Shown piece after piece: positions 15,650 through 24,268 of a DNA stretch of 64,000 nucleotides (its first letter is position 1; every line of letters starts with the position of its first letter). The stretch is from G963677085 sp963677085 (GTDB lineage: Bacteria > Planctomycetota > Planctomycetia > Pirellulales > Thermoguttaceae): positions 2,728,001 through 2,792,000 of the forward strand of contig CAXXFH010000004.1 of the NCBI GenBank assembly GCA_963677085.2. Reading direction: 5' to 3'. A program made the position numbers and the translations under genes. The notes beneath the pieces were generated by a model. That model worked only from the letters and a program-made list of their open reading frames with translations, ran no database searches and was not told where the DNA came from.

Positions 15650-16522
15650 ATGGTTGTGACCGCGGAAATTCTCGATGGGAAGGCGTTGGCGTTGGAGATT
15701 CGCGCGGAGATCGCCCAGCAGGTGGCCGAGTTCACCAAGGCGGCCGACATCGTGCCTTGCTTGGCTGCCGTGTTGGTGGGTGAGGATCCGGCGAGTCAAG
15801 TCTATGTGCGCAACAAGCAGAAGGCCTGCGAAAAGGCCGGTATCCGAAGCCAATTGTTCACTCCCCCGGCCAGCACGACCACCGAGGAACTGTTGGCACT
15901 GGTCGACAAGCTCAACAACGACCCGGAGGTTCACGGCATCCTCGTCCAGTTGCCGTTGCCCGAGCAGATCGACGAAACCCGAGTGCTCGAAGCGGTCGAT
16001 CCGGCCAAGGATGTCGACGCCTTCCACCCGGAAAACGTGGGCCGAATCGTCCAAGGCGCTCCCCGGTTTCTTCCTTGCACGCCGCACGGCATCCAGCAGA
16101 TGCTTGTGCGCAAGGGAGTAGAGACCTCCGGGGCCAACGTGGTGGTACTGGGACGCAGCAACATCGTGGGCAAGCCGATGGCCATCATGTTGCTGCAAAA
16201 GGCCGCGGGAGCCGATGCCACGGTGACCGTTGCCCATAGCCGCACGAAGGATCTGCCGGCCGTATGCCGCAGCGCCGATATTTTGATTGTCGCCATCGGT
16301 CGAGCGAAGTTCGTTACGGCCGACATGGTCAAGCCGGGAGCCGTGGTGATCGACGTCGGCATGAACCGCACTGAGGAAGGGCTTTGTGGCGACGTCGATT
16401 TCGAGGCAGTCAAAGACGTGGCCGGCCGGATCACGCCCGTTCCCGGCGGCGTGGGTCGGTTGACAATCGCCATGCTGTTGTACAACACGCTCAACGCAGC
16501 CAAACAGCAGACATTGGCCTAA
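15650..16522 (+). CDS. folD: Bifunctional methylenetetrahydrofolate dehydrogenase/methenyl-THF cyclohydrolase
   Basis: One-carbon metabolism: interconverts 5,10-methylene-, 5,10-methenyl- and 10-formyl-tetrahydrofolate, using NADP. The 290 residues fit the family. Signatures are YVRNKQKACEKAGI with the catalytic Lys near residue 50, HGILVQLPLP near residue 93, PCTPHG near 142 and the dinucleotide site VVLGRSNIVGKP near 160, ending with TPVPGGVG. Start choice is uncertain: ATG 15650 has a close GGGAG, GTG 15656 has better spacing, and TTG 15629 is also in frame. 10-formyl-THF feeds purine synthesis. Confidence 0.95.
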   Translation: MVVTAEILDGKALALEIRAEIAQQVAEFTKAADIVPCLAAVLVGEDPASQVYVRNKQKACEKAGIRSQLFTPPASTTTEELLALVDKLNNDPEVHGILVQLPLPEQIDETRVLEAVDPAKDVDAFHPENVGRIVQGAPRFLPCTPHGIQQMLVRKGVETSGANVVVLGRSNIVGKPMAIMLLQKAAGADATVTVAHSRTKDLPAVCRSADILIVAIGRAKFVTADMVKPGAVVIDVGMNRTEEGLCGDVDFEAVKDVAGRITPVPGGVGRLTIAMLLYNTLNAAKQQTLA

Positions 16523-16523
16523 A

Positions 16524-16680
16524 CCTTCTCCCCTCTCCCGCTCGGCGGGAGAGGGGCCGGGGGTGAGGGGGCGTTGGAGTAGCAACGGTTTTCCAGTTGA
16601 CCAGCGCCCTCTCCGCTGCAAACCGCCCTCACCCGGCGGCTTCGCCGCCACCCTCTCCCGAAAAGCGGGAGAGAGTAAAA
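16524..16680. repeat. Family D palindromic repeats (CTCACCCCCGGCCCCTCTCCC type)
   Basis: Two related blocks lie between convergent folD and tadA: CCCTCTCCCGCTCGGCGGGAGAGG around 16531-16556, and a second at 16618-16676 with CGGCGGCTTCGCCGCC and CTCTCCCGAAAAGCGGGAGAG stems. Such GC-rich hairpins may terminate transcription from both sides. Similar blocks occur at 13374, 30182-30308 and 46466. Confidence 0.75.
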
Positions 16681-16683
16681 CCG

Positions 16684-17142
16684 TTACTTCTTCCCAAGCC
16701 GTCGCTGTTGTTGGAAAAACTCGGAAAGAATCCGGCTGCACGGTTCGCCTAGCACGCCGTCGACGACCAAGCATTGGTGATTCAGCCGTGTGTCGGTCAA
16801 AAGGTTGTAGAGCGTGTGGACGGCGCCTGCCTTGGGGTCGGTGGCTCCGTAGACGACCGTGGGAATTCGGGCGAGCACGATGGCCCCGGCGCACATCGCA
16901 CACGGTTCCAACGTCACGTAGAGCGTACAGCCCTCCAACCGCCACGACCCGAGCGACTCGGCCGCCTGGGTAATGGCGATCATTTCGGCATGGGCCGTGG
17001 GGTCGCGCAGACGTTCCCGCTGATTGTGGGCCTGTGCGACCACCCGATCTTGATGGACGATGACCGCACCGATCGGCACCTCGTCTTCCTGAGCGGCAAG
17101 TTCCGCCTCTTGCAGGGCGAGTCGCATGTAGTGGTCGTGCAT
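16684..17142 (-). CDS. tadA: tRNA-specific adenosine deaminase
   Basis: Deaminates adenosine 34 of tRNA-Arg(ACG) to inosine. Counting from ATG 17142 the protein has 152 residues, the normal length. The zinc/catalytic signature is complete: H51-A-E53 in TAHAEMIAI and P80-C81-A-M-C84 in LEPCAMCAGAI. An in-frame ATG at 17205 would add 21 poorly conserved-looking residues; no ribosome-binding site decides between them. The gene is essential in most bacteria. Confidence 0.93.
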   Translation of the reverse strand: MHDHYMRLALQEAELAAQEDEVPIGAVIVHQDRVVAQAHNQRERLRDPTAHAEMIAITQAAESLGSWRLEGCTLYVTLEPCAMCAGAIVLARIPTVVYGATDPKAGAVHTLYNLLTDTRLNHQCLVVDGVLGEPCSRILSEFFQQQRRLGKK

Positions 17143-17240
17143 GGGCAGGGGACGGGTATCAGGGGGCAGGGAGAGGGGGGAGGTGAGCCTGTTGTGGTGA
17201 GCCATGGCCGAAATTAAGGGATCGTAGCTTTGGTTGAATT

Positions 17241-17316
17241 TGTGTGCCACTGGCTTTTCCAGTGCCGTTGGGCCGTCGATATTTCCACTCCGCACTGGCA
17301 GAGCCAGTGGCACACA
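17241..17316. repeat. 76-bp element with perfect 14-bp terminal inverted repeats (family F)
   Basis: TGTGTGCCACTGGC at 17241-17254 and GCCAGTGGCACACA at 17303-17316 are exact inverted copies. The interior has a second pair (TTCCAGTGCC/GCACTGGCAG). Related sequences are at 43405-43475 and 46222-46245. Confidence 0.75.
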
Positions 17317-17558
17317 TGGTGCAACGGGCCGACCATTCAGGGTAACTGCCGACGGCTGAAAGCGAAGGGGGGCCCTCACATCGGTTGGATTGCCATTCTA
17401 TATTATCGTATGGCTTTTTTGTTTTTTTCCCGGCAACGAAGTAAACAAGGGAAGTCGAGCGTTGATGCTTGGCGCTTCATTGGTCATTCGGCATTGGTTA
17501 TTCAGGCTTCCGCTTGCCGCTCGCTCCTCAACAAAATAACCCCAAGGAGAGCCTGGCC
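17317..17558. other. Intergenic region upstream of crcB
   Basis: No gene. I looked for a fluoride riboswitch here and did not recognise one. AAGGAGAG at 17543-17550 is the ribosome-binding site of crcB. Confidence 0.4.
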
Positions 17559-17966
17559 GTGCCTTACGTGTCGCAAGAGCTGCTCGTAAACTTGCAGAAA
17601 CTTCTGCTGATCGCCATGGCCGGAGGACTGGGCACGTTGGCTCGCTACACGCTGGCCGATTGGGTTCAGCGATTCGCCGGCGAGGGATTTCCCTGGGGTA
17701 CGGTTACCGTCAACCTGCTGGGTTGTCTGTTGTTCGGCGCGATCTGGTCGGCCTTGGAATCTCGTTGGACCTTCAGCCCTCACACGCGAGCCATCGTGCT
17801 CACCGGATTCATGGGCGCGTTTACGACCTTCTCGACGTTCATCTTCGAGACCGGCCAGTTGATGCGCGACGCCCAATGGCTGTTGGCCCTGGGGAACGTC
17901 TCGCTGCAAAACGTTGTTGGCATTGCGGCCCTCTTCGTGGGCTTGGCCATAGGGCGACTGATCTGA
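17559..17966 (+). CDS. crcB: Fluoride-specific channel CrcB/FluC
   Basis: Exports toxic fluoride through a dual-topology inner-membrane homodimer. 135 residues with four hydrophobic segments. Family signatures are GGLGTLARY near residue 22, GTVTVNLLGCLLFG near residue 48 and GFMGAFTTFSTF near residue 85, which holds the Phe and Ser/Thr residues of the fluoride pore. GTG 17559 is chosen as start because AAGGAGAG is 8 bases upstream and the upstream frame looks non-coding. The DUF190 gene follows after 44 bases. Confidence 0.93.
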   Translation: MPYVSQELLVNLQKLLLIAMAGGLGTLARYTLADWVQRFAGEGFPWGTVTVNLLGCLLFGAIWSALESRWTFSPHTRAIVLTGFMGAFTTFSTFIFETGQLMRDAQWLLALGNVSLQNVVGIAALFVGLAIGRLI

Positions 17967-18010
17967 CCCGACAAGAACAGTAAAAACACATTAATCCGCG
18001 GAGCCACATC

Positions 18011-18349
18011 ATGAAATTGCCCGAGGAAGCCGAACTGCTGCGGATCTTTATCGGCGAGAGCGACCATTTCCAGGGCAAACCGCTCTACGAGGTGATCGTC
18101 CGCCGCGCGCGCGAACGGCACATGGCCGGAGCCACCGTGTTGCGTGGGATCATGGGTTTCGGCGCCCAAAGCCGCATGCACACGGCCAAGATTTTACGGC
18201 TCTCGGAAGACCTGCCCGTGGTGATCGAGATCGTCGACAGCCCGCAGCGCATCGCCGACTTCCTGCCCGAGCTCGACGAAATGATTCAAGAGGGCCTCGT
18301 CACACTGGAACGGGCACAAGTGATTGCGTACCGGTACGGCAAGATGTAG
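18011..18349 (+). CDS. DUF190 protein, PII-like fold
   Basis: 112 residues matching the DUF190 family (KLPEEAELLRIFIGESD, YEVIVRRARERHMAGATVLRG, GFGAQSRMHTAKILRLSEDLPVV). Family members have a ferredoxin-like, PII-related trimeric fold and are often found beside crcB. The gene lies 44 bases after crcB on the same strand, consistent with an operon. A ligand-sensing role in fluoride or ion homeostasis is inferred from context, not shown. Confidence 0.88.
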   Translation: MKLPEEAELLRIFIGESDHFQGKPLYEVIVRRARERHMAGATVLRGIMGFGAQSRMHTAKILRLSEDLPVVIEIVDSPQRIADFLPELDEMIQEGLVTLERAQVIAYRYGKM

Positions 18350-18404
18350 CTGCTCGAACCAAAAACGTCTGGTGAAACACGCCGCGTTGACTAAAGGCAC
18401 ATTA

Positions 18405-18522
18405 AGAGGCTAGAGACTAGAGGCGAGGGTCGAGAAGACGCGGTCAAAACGGACCATGCTCGCCCCTCGTCTCTCGCCCCTTGGCAGCGAAAACTCGAAC
18501 CATTTGTTTTCAGTTGAAGTAG
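18405..18522. other. Short intergenic low-complexity inverted sequence
   Basis: GAGACTAGAGGCGAGGGTCGA (start near 18412) partly pairs with CTCGCCCCTCGTCTCTCGCC near 18460. It lies between convergent genes and could terminate transcription from both. Confidence 0.4.
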
Positions 18523-20622
18523 TCACCGTGCCAATTCGACCTCGAACACTTGCACTTCAAGCGGCTTCATCGCGGTGGCGAACCCTTGCGAGCCGATCTC
18601 AATTGCTTGCGTCTCGCCGCCGTCGCTGACGGTGCGTACGGCCGCGGGTTTGCTGGGCAGCACGAATTCCACGTGGCCCTCGCCGTCGCCATCGTTGGTG
18701 GCCACCAGGTAGAGCTTGCCCCGGTGTTGTCGGGCGAGCCAGTGCAGCCACGACGGCTTAGCCTGAACGGCAGCGGAACCTTCGGTCTTCGTTTCCGTTA
18801 GTTTCACGTCGATCTCTGGCACGGGTTCCACCGAAAGCAACATTGGGGCGAAGCGGTCGATCTCGGCGACGATGCCCTTCAGCGCCGGCCAACTCTCGTC
18901 GAACGCCACGTCTTTGTTGCGTTTCAAGTCGTAAAACGAGTAGTAGACCAATCCGTTGGCGCCCTCGCAGATACACTGCCACGACATGCTACGGATTTCG
19001 GCCGTCGTCGGGCTGCGGAACTTATCGGCGTCTTTCCAGTGTTCCCGGTAGTTGGCCCAATTGAATACCTGGGGCACCTGCCAGATCGCCCGGGCGTTGT
19101 CGACTTGTCGTATCACCTCTTCGGTCCACACGCCCGCCTCCGAGGCCGACTTGCTGCCAATCGGGTACGGGTCGGTGCCGATGACGTCGAACGTGCGGAG
19201 GTATTGAGCTACTTGCTTGTATTGGTAGAGCACTACCCAGGTCGGATGGTTAGGGTCTTCCTCGGCCACCCAACGTTGATGCGCCTCGAGCTGCGGCAAG
19301 AACGACAACGGCAATTCGTCGTTGAGGTACCAGGCCAACAGGGCCGGATGGTTGCGGTGCTTCTGCACCCGCTCGCGTATCAGCCGCTCTTCGTCGACCT
19401 CGTTCTTGATTGACTTCGGACACCAGCGGCTGCCGGCGTAGAAGTCTTTGATCGAGTAGATCACCTTCAGCCCGTGGCTGTGGATCAGGTCCATCTGCTC
19501 TTCCTTCGGCGAACCGTAGGCCATCAGACAATTGAAACGGCTGTCGGCGAACGTCGTCAGTTCGTCTTCCTTGATGCCACCGAAGTACATCCCCAGCGGG
19601 AAGAACGGCTTGCCCTCGACGATCAACCGGCGGTGTTGATCAATAAAACACGTGGACCGGAAGTCGTCGGCCACGCGATGGATCGCATAGCGGTGCGTAT
19701 CGAGTACTTCGCCGGACGGGTCCCACAGGGCTACGGTTAATTCGTAGTCGCCGACGGGCAAGTCGACCGCGTCGAGCGTAACTTCCGCCGTGGCGTCAGA
19801 GGCGTCGGTATCCCAAACAACCGAACTCGTTTTCTTCACCGCTTGCTGGGCGTCGTACAGCGTTGCCGCCAGCTTCAACTCGCTGGGTTTCAGTTCGAAG
19901 TCGGTCAGGTTCAATTGCGATCGAACGCAGATTTGGCTCGGTCCCTCGGCCGTGATTCGTCCGCGATAGGCCGGCGCGATCAGGTTGGTTGCCAACGGCG
20001 GGTCGACAAGCCGTTCGACTTGCAGATCGTCGAACCAGGCGGTGCCCGTCATCGAGCGACGAACGTAACACTTCAGCGTTACATTCGTCGCTTCCTTGGG
20101 AATGCGGACGATCGCTTCGACCGGCCGCCAGTCGCTGGTCTTGCTTACGCCCGTTGGGTAACAGCCGCCAAGCCATTTGCCGTCGGCATCGCACCACTCG
20201 ATACACAGTCCGGCGCCCGACTCCTTGCCTTCGATCTTCTCGGTCTTTACCCAAGCGGAAATGCGATACTTCTTGCCCGGCGTCAGAGGAACCGACTGAA
20301 CACAAAGGCGATAACGCTCGGGATCGCCGTTGTCGTAGCGGAGCGAAGTCTTGCCGCCGTGGAAAATTTCCGTGTCGATGCGGTACACGGCGCGATCGCC
20401 GCGCCAGTGGTCGGGCAAGGTCGACGAGTCGGATGATTGCTCGAAGCCGGGGTTCAGTATCAACGGAGCTTCGATGTTGGCTGCTTGGACGTTGGCTGTT
20501 TGGGTGGCGTCGTTAGCCAAGAGACCCAGGCAACCGAAGATCGACAGCACGACGAGCGTGCGAAACTCAAATCGGCAATCGGAGGACCTTCGACTAGGCA
20601 GGAAAGGGCGGGAGGTTTTCAT
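18523..20622 (-). CDS. Secreted multidomain glycosidase-like protein
   Basis: 699 residues. The N-terminal signal/anchor lies about residues 20-42. Residues 55-205 look like a carbohydrate-binding jelly roll (LILNPGFEQSSDSS, TPGKKYRISAWVKTEKIEG, AWFDDLQVERL). Residues 215-325 are Ig-like. Residues 335-610 form a putative TIM barrel with ALLAWYLNDELPLSFLPQ, where the Glu after Asn-Asp is a candidate catalytic residue, and VIGTDPYPIGSKS. The C-terminal 70 residues are beta-rich. It resembles GH2/GH42-type architecture but I cannot assign a family. ATG 20622 is chosen because the signal peptide follows directly. Polysaccharide breakdown outside the cytoplasm is inferred. Confidence 0.7.
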   Translation of the reverse strand: MKTSRPFLPSRRSSDCRFEFRTLVVLSIFGCLGLLANDATQTANVQAANIEAPLILNPGFEQSSDSSTLPDHWRGDRAVYRIDTEIFHGGKTSLRYDNGDPERYRLCVQSVPLTPGKKYRISAWVKTEKIEGKESGAGLCIEWCDADGKWLGGCYPTGVSKTSDWRPVEAIVRIPKEATNVTLKCYVRRSMTGTAWFDDLQVERLVDPPLATNLIAPAYRGRITAEGPSQICVRSQLNLTDFELKPSELKLAATLYDAQQAVKKTSSVVWDTDASDATAEVTLDAVDLPVGDYELTVALWDPSGEVLDTHRYAIHRVADDFRSTCFIDQHRRLIVEGKPFFPLGMYFGGIKEDELTTFADSRFNCLMAYGSPKEEQMDLIHSHGLKVIYSIKDFYAGSRWCPKSIKNEVDEERLIRERVQKHRNHPALLAWYLNDELPLSFLPQLEAHQRWVAEEDPNHPTWVVLYQYKQVAQYLRTFDVIGTDPYPIGSKSASEAGVWTEEVIRQVDNARAIWQVPQVFNWANYREHWKDADKFRSPTTAEIRSMSWQCICEGANGLVYYSFYDLKRNKDVAFDESWPALKGIVAEIDRFAPMLLSVEPVPEIDVKLTETKTEGSAAVQAKPSWLHWLARQHRGKLYLVATNDGDGEGHVEFVLPSKPAAVRTVSDGGETQAIEIGSQGFATAMKPLEVQVFEVELAR

Positions 20623-20772
20623 GATGGGCCTGCATGGGCGGGAGGTGACGCTGGAGGAAGGCGAACATGATGATCGCCGTGGCGTGGACAGCCTGCTTGT
20701 GCTGCCCACGCCACATGACACCCCCGATTATGCCTCATACAGTCATACTGGGCAAATTCCTGCTCTCCTCTC

Positions 20773-20796
20773 GTTCCCACGCTGCAGCATGGGAAC
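20773..20796. repeat. Family A hairpin
   Basis: GTTCCCACGCTGCAGCATGGGAAC pattern (first arm GTTCCCA, second arm TGGGAAC), just 12 bases after the stop of the mechanosensitive-channel-like gene (minus strand), where it could act as a terminator. Confidence 0.65.
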
Positions 20797-20808
20797 CAGG
20801 GGAAACGG

Positions 20809-22422
20809 TTATTCGCCCTCGTGGGCTTTGTGCCGCGATTTCATGAAATCGTCGATGGCCGTCTTGGCGGCGTCTCGACCGCCGATGCCGAACGCAATCG
20901 CGGCGGCAACGGCCAGGGCACCCAACGTCAGCCCAAAGGCCATGTTCACGATTTCCTCGGCCAAGTTCATCTGTTGCAGACCCATTGCACCGGCCAACAC
21001 GAGGATGGCAACTCGGGCAATCGTTGCCAAGAGCTCCGCGTTGGCAATCGCCGAATCGCGGATGAGGTCGGCAACCAGCTTGGCGAAAAACAGACCGAAG
21101 CCGAAGATCACCAGTGCAAGCAGCACGTTGGTAGCGAAGATCAAAAATTTGCCGAGCACAGTGGCCAACAAGTCGAAACCCAACAGCGGCAAAGCCTGCA
21201 ACGTGGCGAACAAGACGATCGCCAACATGATTACCGTGCCCGCGATTTGCGACGGGGTGCGGCGGCCCTCGGCAGGCGCGGCGGCCAGCCCGAGTCGGGC
21301 CGGCAGCTTGTCGAATCCGATGGCGGTCAGCATATTGACCGCCAGTCCGGAGACCACGCGTCCGACGACAAACGCGACGCCAACCACTAAGAACGCGGCC
21401 AAAATACCCGGCAAGGTCGCCAGGATCTGGTTCAGCATTTGACTGGCTGGGCCGGTCACGGCGTCGATTTGCAGGGCATTCAACGAACCGACGATCACCG
21501 GCACGAGGATCAAAATGTAAATCAAGAGGCCTATGGCGACCGAGAGCTTGTTGTCGCCGATCACTTTGGATAGGCCCACCCGCTCGCTCAAACGATCGGC
21601 TCCCACGGCTACCAGAAGGTTGGTGGCGACGCGTTGCACGATGCGAGCCACGAACCAGCCGATCACCAGGATGACGGCTGCCGCGAATAGGTTGGGCAAA
21701 AATCCAAGGACCTTGCTCACCATGTCGCGAACCGGCGCCAGCAGGCCGGGAACGGCCAGGGCATCGAGGATCGCCGGCAGAAACAGCAAGTAGACGAGCC
21801 AATAGGTGGCGTCCGAGAGGGTCCGCGTGATGGGAAGATCGTCGTCCTTCTCGACTCCCGTTTCGCGAGTTAGCCGGCGGTCGATCTTCGTCGCGGTAAG
21901 CACTCCGCGGACCACGACCCGTAGTACCGTGGCCACGACCCATGCCAGAAACAGCAACACCCCGGCTGCGATCAAGCGAGGTGCGTATTCGAAGACCTGA
22001 TTCAAGAAGGCGGTCAACGGTTCGGTGACGATCGTCAGGCCCAGAACCTGGAAGAACGCCACCAGCACGAAGAGCATGATCAGGTAGAACACGCCCTTGC
22101 CGATGCGCCGGCTAAGCTCGGGGCGGGCGCCATCGCGATCGGGACTCACCGACTCGGATACTCGCTGGTCGAGTCCCATCTTTCGCAAGCCACCGCGAAC
22201 CAGCGCGGCGATAATCAGTGCGACAATCCAGCCAATGACGAGTACGGCAAGTGCCGCCAAGGCATTGGGAATGTAACCGCCCACCAATTCGGTAATCTGC
22301 GTGGATACGCGATCCCACGTTTCCTGGCCTAGCGTCCAGGCCTTTTCCGAAGCTTCCTTGCCGGCTTCAACAACGGTTTCCGGTCCCGTCGCCTGCGATA
22401 GCAGCCAACCAGTCATCTTCAC
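20809..22422 (-). CDS. Multi-pass membrane protein of the MscS/CmpX-like (TM_helix repeat) family
   Basis: 537 residues with about twelve hydrophobic segments in repeated blocks; the motif of a long hydrophobic helix followed by VIGWFVARIVQRVATNLL- or VVATVLRVVVRGVLTAT-type sequence recurs. Repeats of this kind occur in CmpX and related conserved TM-helix proteins linked to mechanosensitive channels. The classical MscS beta domain is not evident. The N-terminal 50 residues (KEASEKAWTLGQETWDRVSTQ) are amphipathic. The role is probably in osmotic or membrane-tension response, inferred from the family only. Confidence 0.78.
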   Translation of the reverse strand: MKMTGWLLSQATGPETVVEAGKEASEKAWTLGQETWDRVSTQITELVGGYIPNALAALAVLVIGWIVALIIAALVRGGLRKMGLDQRVSESVSPDRDGARPELSRRIGKGVFYLIMLFVLVAFFQVLGLTIVTEPLTAFLNQVFEYAPRLIAAGVLLFLAWVVATVLRVVVRGVLTATKIDRRLTRETGVEKDDDLPITRTLSDATYWLVYLLFLPAILDALAVPGLLAPVRDMVSKVLGFLPNLFAAAVILVIGWFVARIVQRVATNLLVAVGADRLSERVGLSKVIGDNKLSVAIGLLIYILILVPVIVGSLNALQIDAVTGPASQMLNQILATLPGILAAFLVVGVAFVVGRVVSGLAVNMLTAIGFDKLPARLGLAAAPAEGRRTPSQIAGTVIMLAIVLFATLQALPLLGFDLLATVLGKFLIFATNVLLALVIFGFGLFFAKLVADLIRDSAIANAELLATIARVAILVLAGAMGLQQMNLAEEIVNMAFGLTLGALAVAAAIAFGIGGRDAAKTAIDDFMKSRHKAHEGE

Positions 22423-22444
22423 CTCCTCGACAAGCGAAAAGTGT

Positions 22445-22526
22445 TAGAGGCGGTTTCAAAACCCGATTTCGGGTTCGTATATCCGCCGAACGAACGACCT
22501 TGGTACTAGTTTTGAAACGGCCTCTA
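22445..22526. repeat. Family B element, copy 1 (82 bp, terminal inverted repeats)
   Basis: TAGAGGCGGTTTCAAAAC at 22445-22462 pairs with GTTTTGAAACGGCCTCTA at 22509-22526 with one unpaired base. Interior hairpin CCCGATTTCGGG and CCGCCGAACGAACGACC follow. Other copies are at 24190-24267, 33050-33120 (reverse), 60124-60206 and 63876-63960. Confidence 0.85.
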
Positions 22527-22540
22527 TTGGTTCCTGGTTT

Positions 22541-22628
22541 GATTGTGGAATACTTCATTGCGTTCCGGCCCGGAAAACCGGGCTCCCGCTGGTCGCCCTC
22601 GTTCCACAAGCAATGCAGGACGCAATAG
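22541..22628 (-). repeat. Family C element, copy 1 (about 88 bp)
   Basis: Read on the minus strand: ATTGCGTCCTGCATTGCTTG, GAACGAGGGCGACCAGCGGG, AGCCCGGTTTTCCGGGC, then CGCAATGAAGTATTCCACAA. It matches 32076-32169 and 63471-63571 over its full length. The core forms a GAGCCCGG/CCGGGC-type hairpin. Confidence 0.82.
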
Positions 22629-23149
22629 ACACGCACGACTCACCAGCAGACACTTCAGGCTGGTCTGCTCGATATCACAAACCTTCATCACCTATTTCGA
22701 TTTTTTATATCCAGCGACCAGCGGAAGCGATTATTCACCTCGGTTCGGCAACACCGGTTTGGCTGGCAGCCCTGCCGCCCTGTGTAGGTTTGTTTTTGAG
22801 AAGATCTTCCAGCGACCGGCGGCAACGGGTTTTCGTCTGGGTGTGGTAACACCACCGTCGCTGGCAATGCCTCCGCCCCACGCACCGGCGCACAAGCCAC
22901 GAGAGTTGGATTGGTAGAATTCTAGAGTGGGCCGGGGCGAGGGAAAGCCGCGAGAGGCAATTCACACGGCAATCCACCAAATGACCGAGAGAGCGACCGC
23001 CAACGGCGCAGCGTAGTACGGGGAAACCACGTCGAAAAGGAGTCGCCGAGCTTCCTAGAAGATACGTGCCCAAGCCGGAGCTTGGGCACGGAGAAAACTC
23101 GGATTGAGCGCAAATGCCATGCTGAAGCATAGCCTGCGAGCTACTCGGC
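22629..23149. other. Repeat-rich intergenic region between hisG and the CmpX-like gene
   Basis: No gene found in about 520 bp. 22730-22880 carries the GGTTTGGCTGGCAGCCCTGC sequence shared with 8940-8975 plus a diverged inverted relative at 22815-22870. The rest shows no feature. Confidence 0.5.
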
Positions 23150-24025
23150 TCAGTCGATGATCTTGCTCAGCGGATACTCGACAATCCCTCGGGCACCGGC
23201 GGCCTTCAGACGCGGGATGATGTGGCGGACGATCGATTCGTCGAGAATCGTGCTTACGTCGACCCATTTCTCGTCGGCCAAGCTGGAAACGGTCGGTTGC
23301 TGTAGCGCCGGCAGCAGCGTGAGCACCTGTTTGAGTTTATCGCAGGGAACGTTCATCATCAGGCCCACCTTGCCCTCGGCGGCCATGGCCCCTTGCAGCA
23401 TCAGGGCGATGTCGTCGATCTTCTGCTTCTTCCAACTGTCGGTGTAAGCCTCGCGGTTAGCGATAAACCGGGTGGTGCTTTGAAGCACTTCGTCGACGAT
23501 CCTCAAATTGTTCGCCCGAAGCGAGCTGCCGGTCTCGGTAACTTCGACGATGGCGTCGGCCAACTTGGGTGGTTTTACCTCGGTGGCTCCCCAACTGAAC
23601 TCGACCTTGGCGCTGACGCCGTGTTTTTTCAGATAGCTGGTCGTCAGGCCTACGGCTTCCGTGGCGATCCGCTTGCCCTCGAGATCCTTGGCTGTTTGCA
23701 CCGGCGAGTCTTCCGGCACGCAAAGCACCCAACGCACCGGTCGGCGACTCACTTTCGAGAAGACCAGTTCGGCCACCTCGTGAACATCGGAACCGTTCTC
23801 AACGATCCAGTCGTGGCCCGTCAAACCGGCGTCGAGCACGCCGTCTTCCACGTAGCGAGCCATTTCCTGAGCACGGATCAACAGGCACTCGATCTCGTCG
23901 TCGTCGATGGTCGGGTAATAGCTGCGGGAACTGAAGGTGATCTTGTAGCCGGAACGCCGGAACAACTCGGCGGTGGCCTCTTGAAGACTTCCGGCGGGGA
24001 TACCCAGTTTCAGGATGTTTGCCAT
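23150..24025 (-). CDS. hisG: ATP phosphoribosyltransferase, long form
   Basis: First step of histidine biosynthesis: condenses ATP with PRPP. 291 residues is the long form, carrying the C-terminal regulatory ACT-like domain that binds histidine for feedback inhibition (about residues 215-291, including RHIIPRLKAAGARGIVEYPLS). The catalytic domain has LKLGIPAGSLQEAT, GLTGHDWIVENG and the PRPP-loop-like VEVTETGSSLRANNL. hisI follows downstream in the window on the same strand 243 bp away with repeats between, so operon status is unclear. Confidence 0.95.
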   Translation of the reverse strand: MANILKLGIPAGSLQEATAELFRRSGYKITFSSRSYYPTIDDDEIECLLIRAQEMARYVEDGVLDAGLTGHDWIVENGSDVHEVAELVFSKVSRRPVRWVLCVPEDSPVQTAKDLEGKRIATEAVGLTTSYLKKHGVSAKVEFSWGATEVKPPKLADAIVEVTETGSSLRANNLRIVDEVLQSTTRFIANREAYTDSWKKQKIDDIALMLQGAMAAEGKVGLMMNVPCDKLKQVLTLLPALQQPTVSSLADEKWVDVSTILDESIVRHIIPRLKAAGARGIVEYPLSKIID

Positions 24026-24128
24026 GGCTGGTGTTGCTCGTTTTTCGTGATCGAGAGGAAGACGGAGGTTTGGGATGACGTATTTTATTGATGCTTGCGT
24101 TGAAAATTATCTGCTTCGGAAAGCCGCA

Positions 24129-24267
24129 CGCCTGGAAACCCAGGCTCCCGTTGGTCGCCTTCCGCTCATTAGCTATGCAAGCGTCATTAAAGGCGGTTCA
24201 AAACCCGGTTTCGGCGTCATAACCCGCCAAACGAATGATCCTGTTCGTGGTTTTGAAGCGGCTTCGA
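24129..24267. repeat. Degenerate family C fragment and family B copy 2 between hisG and hisI
   Basis: 24129-24180 (CCAGGCTCCCGTTGGTCGCC) is a diverged family C piece. 24190-24267 is a family B copy with AAGGCGGTTCAAAACC at the left end and GGTTTTGAAGCGGCTT at the right end. The family B copy ends directly at the 3' end of hisI, so it may act as its terminator. Confidence 0.7.
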
Positions 24268-24268
24268 G

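Noticed and set aside
15263..16945. 560-residue minus-strand open frame opposite folD
   Set aside because: folD is unmistakable on the plus strand, and the open frame crosses repeats and part of tadA in another frame.
17317..17558. Fluoride riboswitch upstream of crcB
   Set aside because: I could not match the conserved segments of the crcB RNA motif by eye; a covariance search would be needed.
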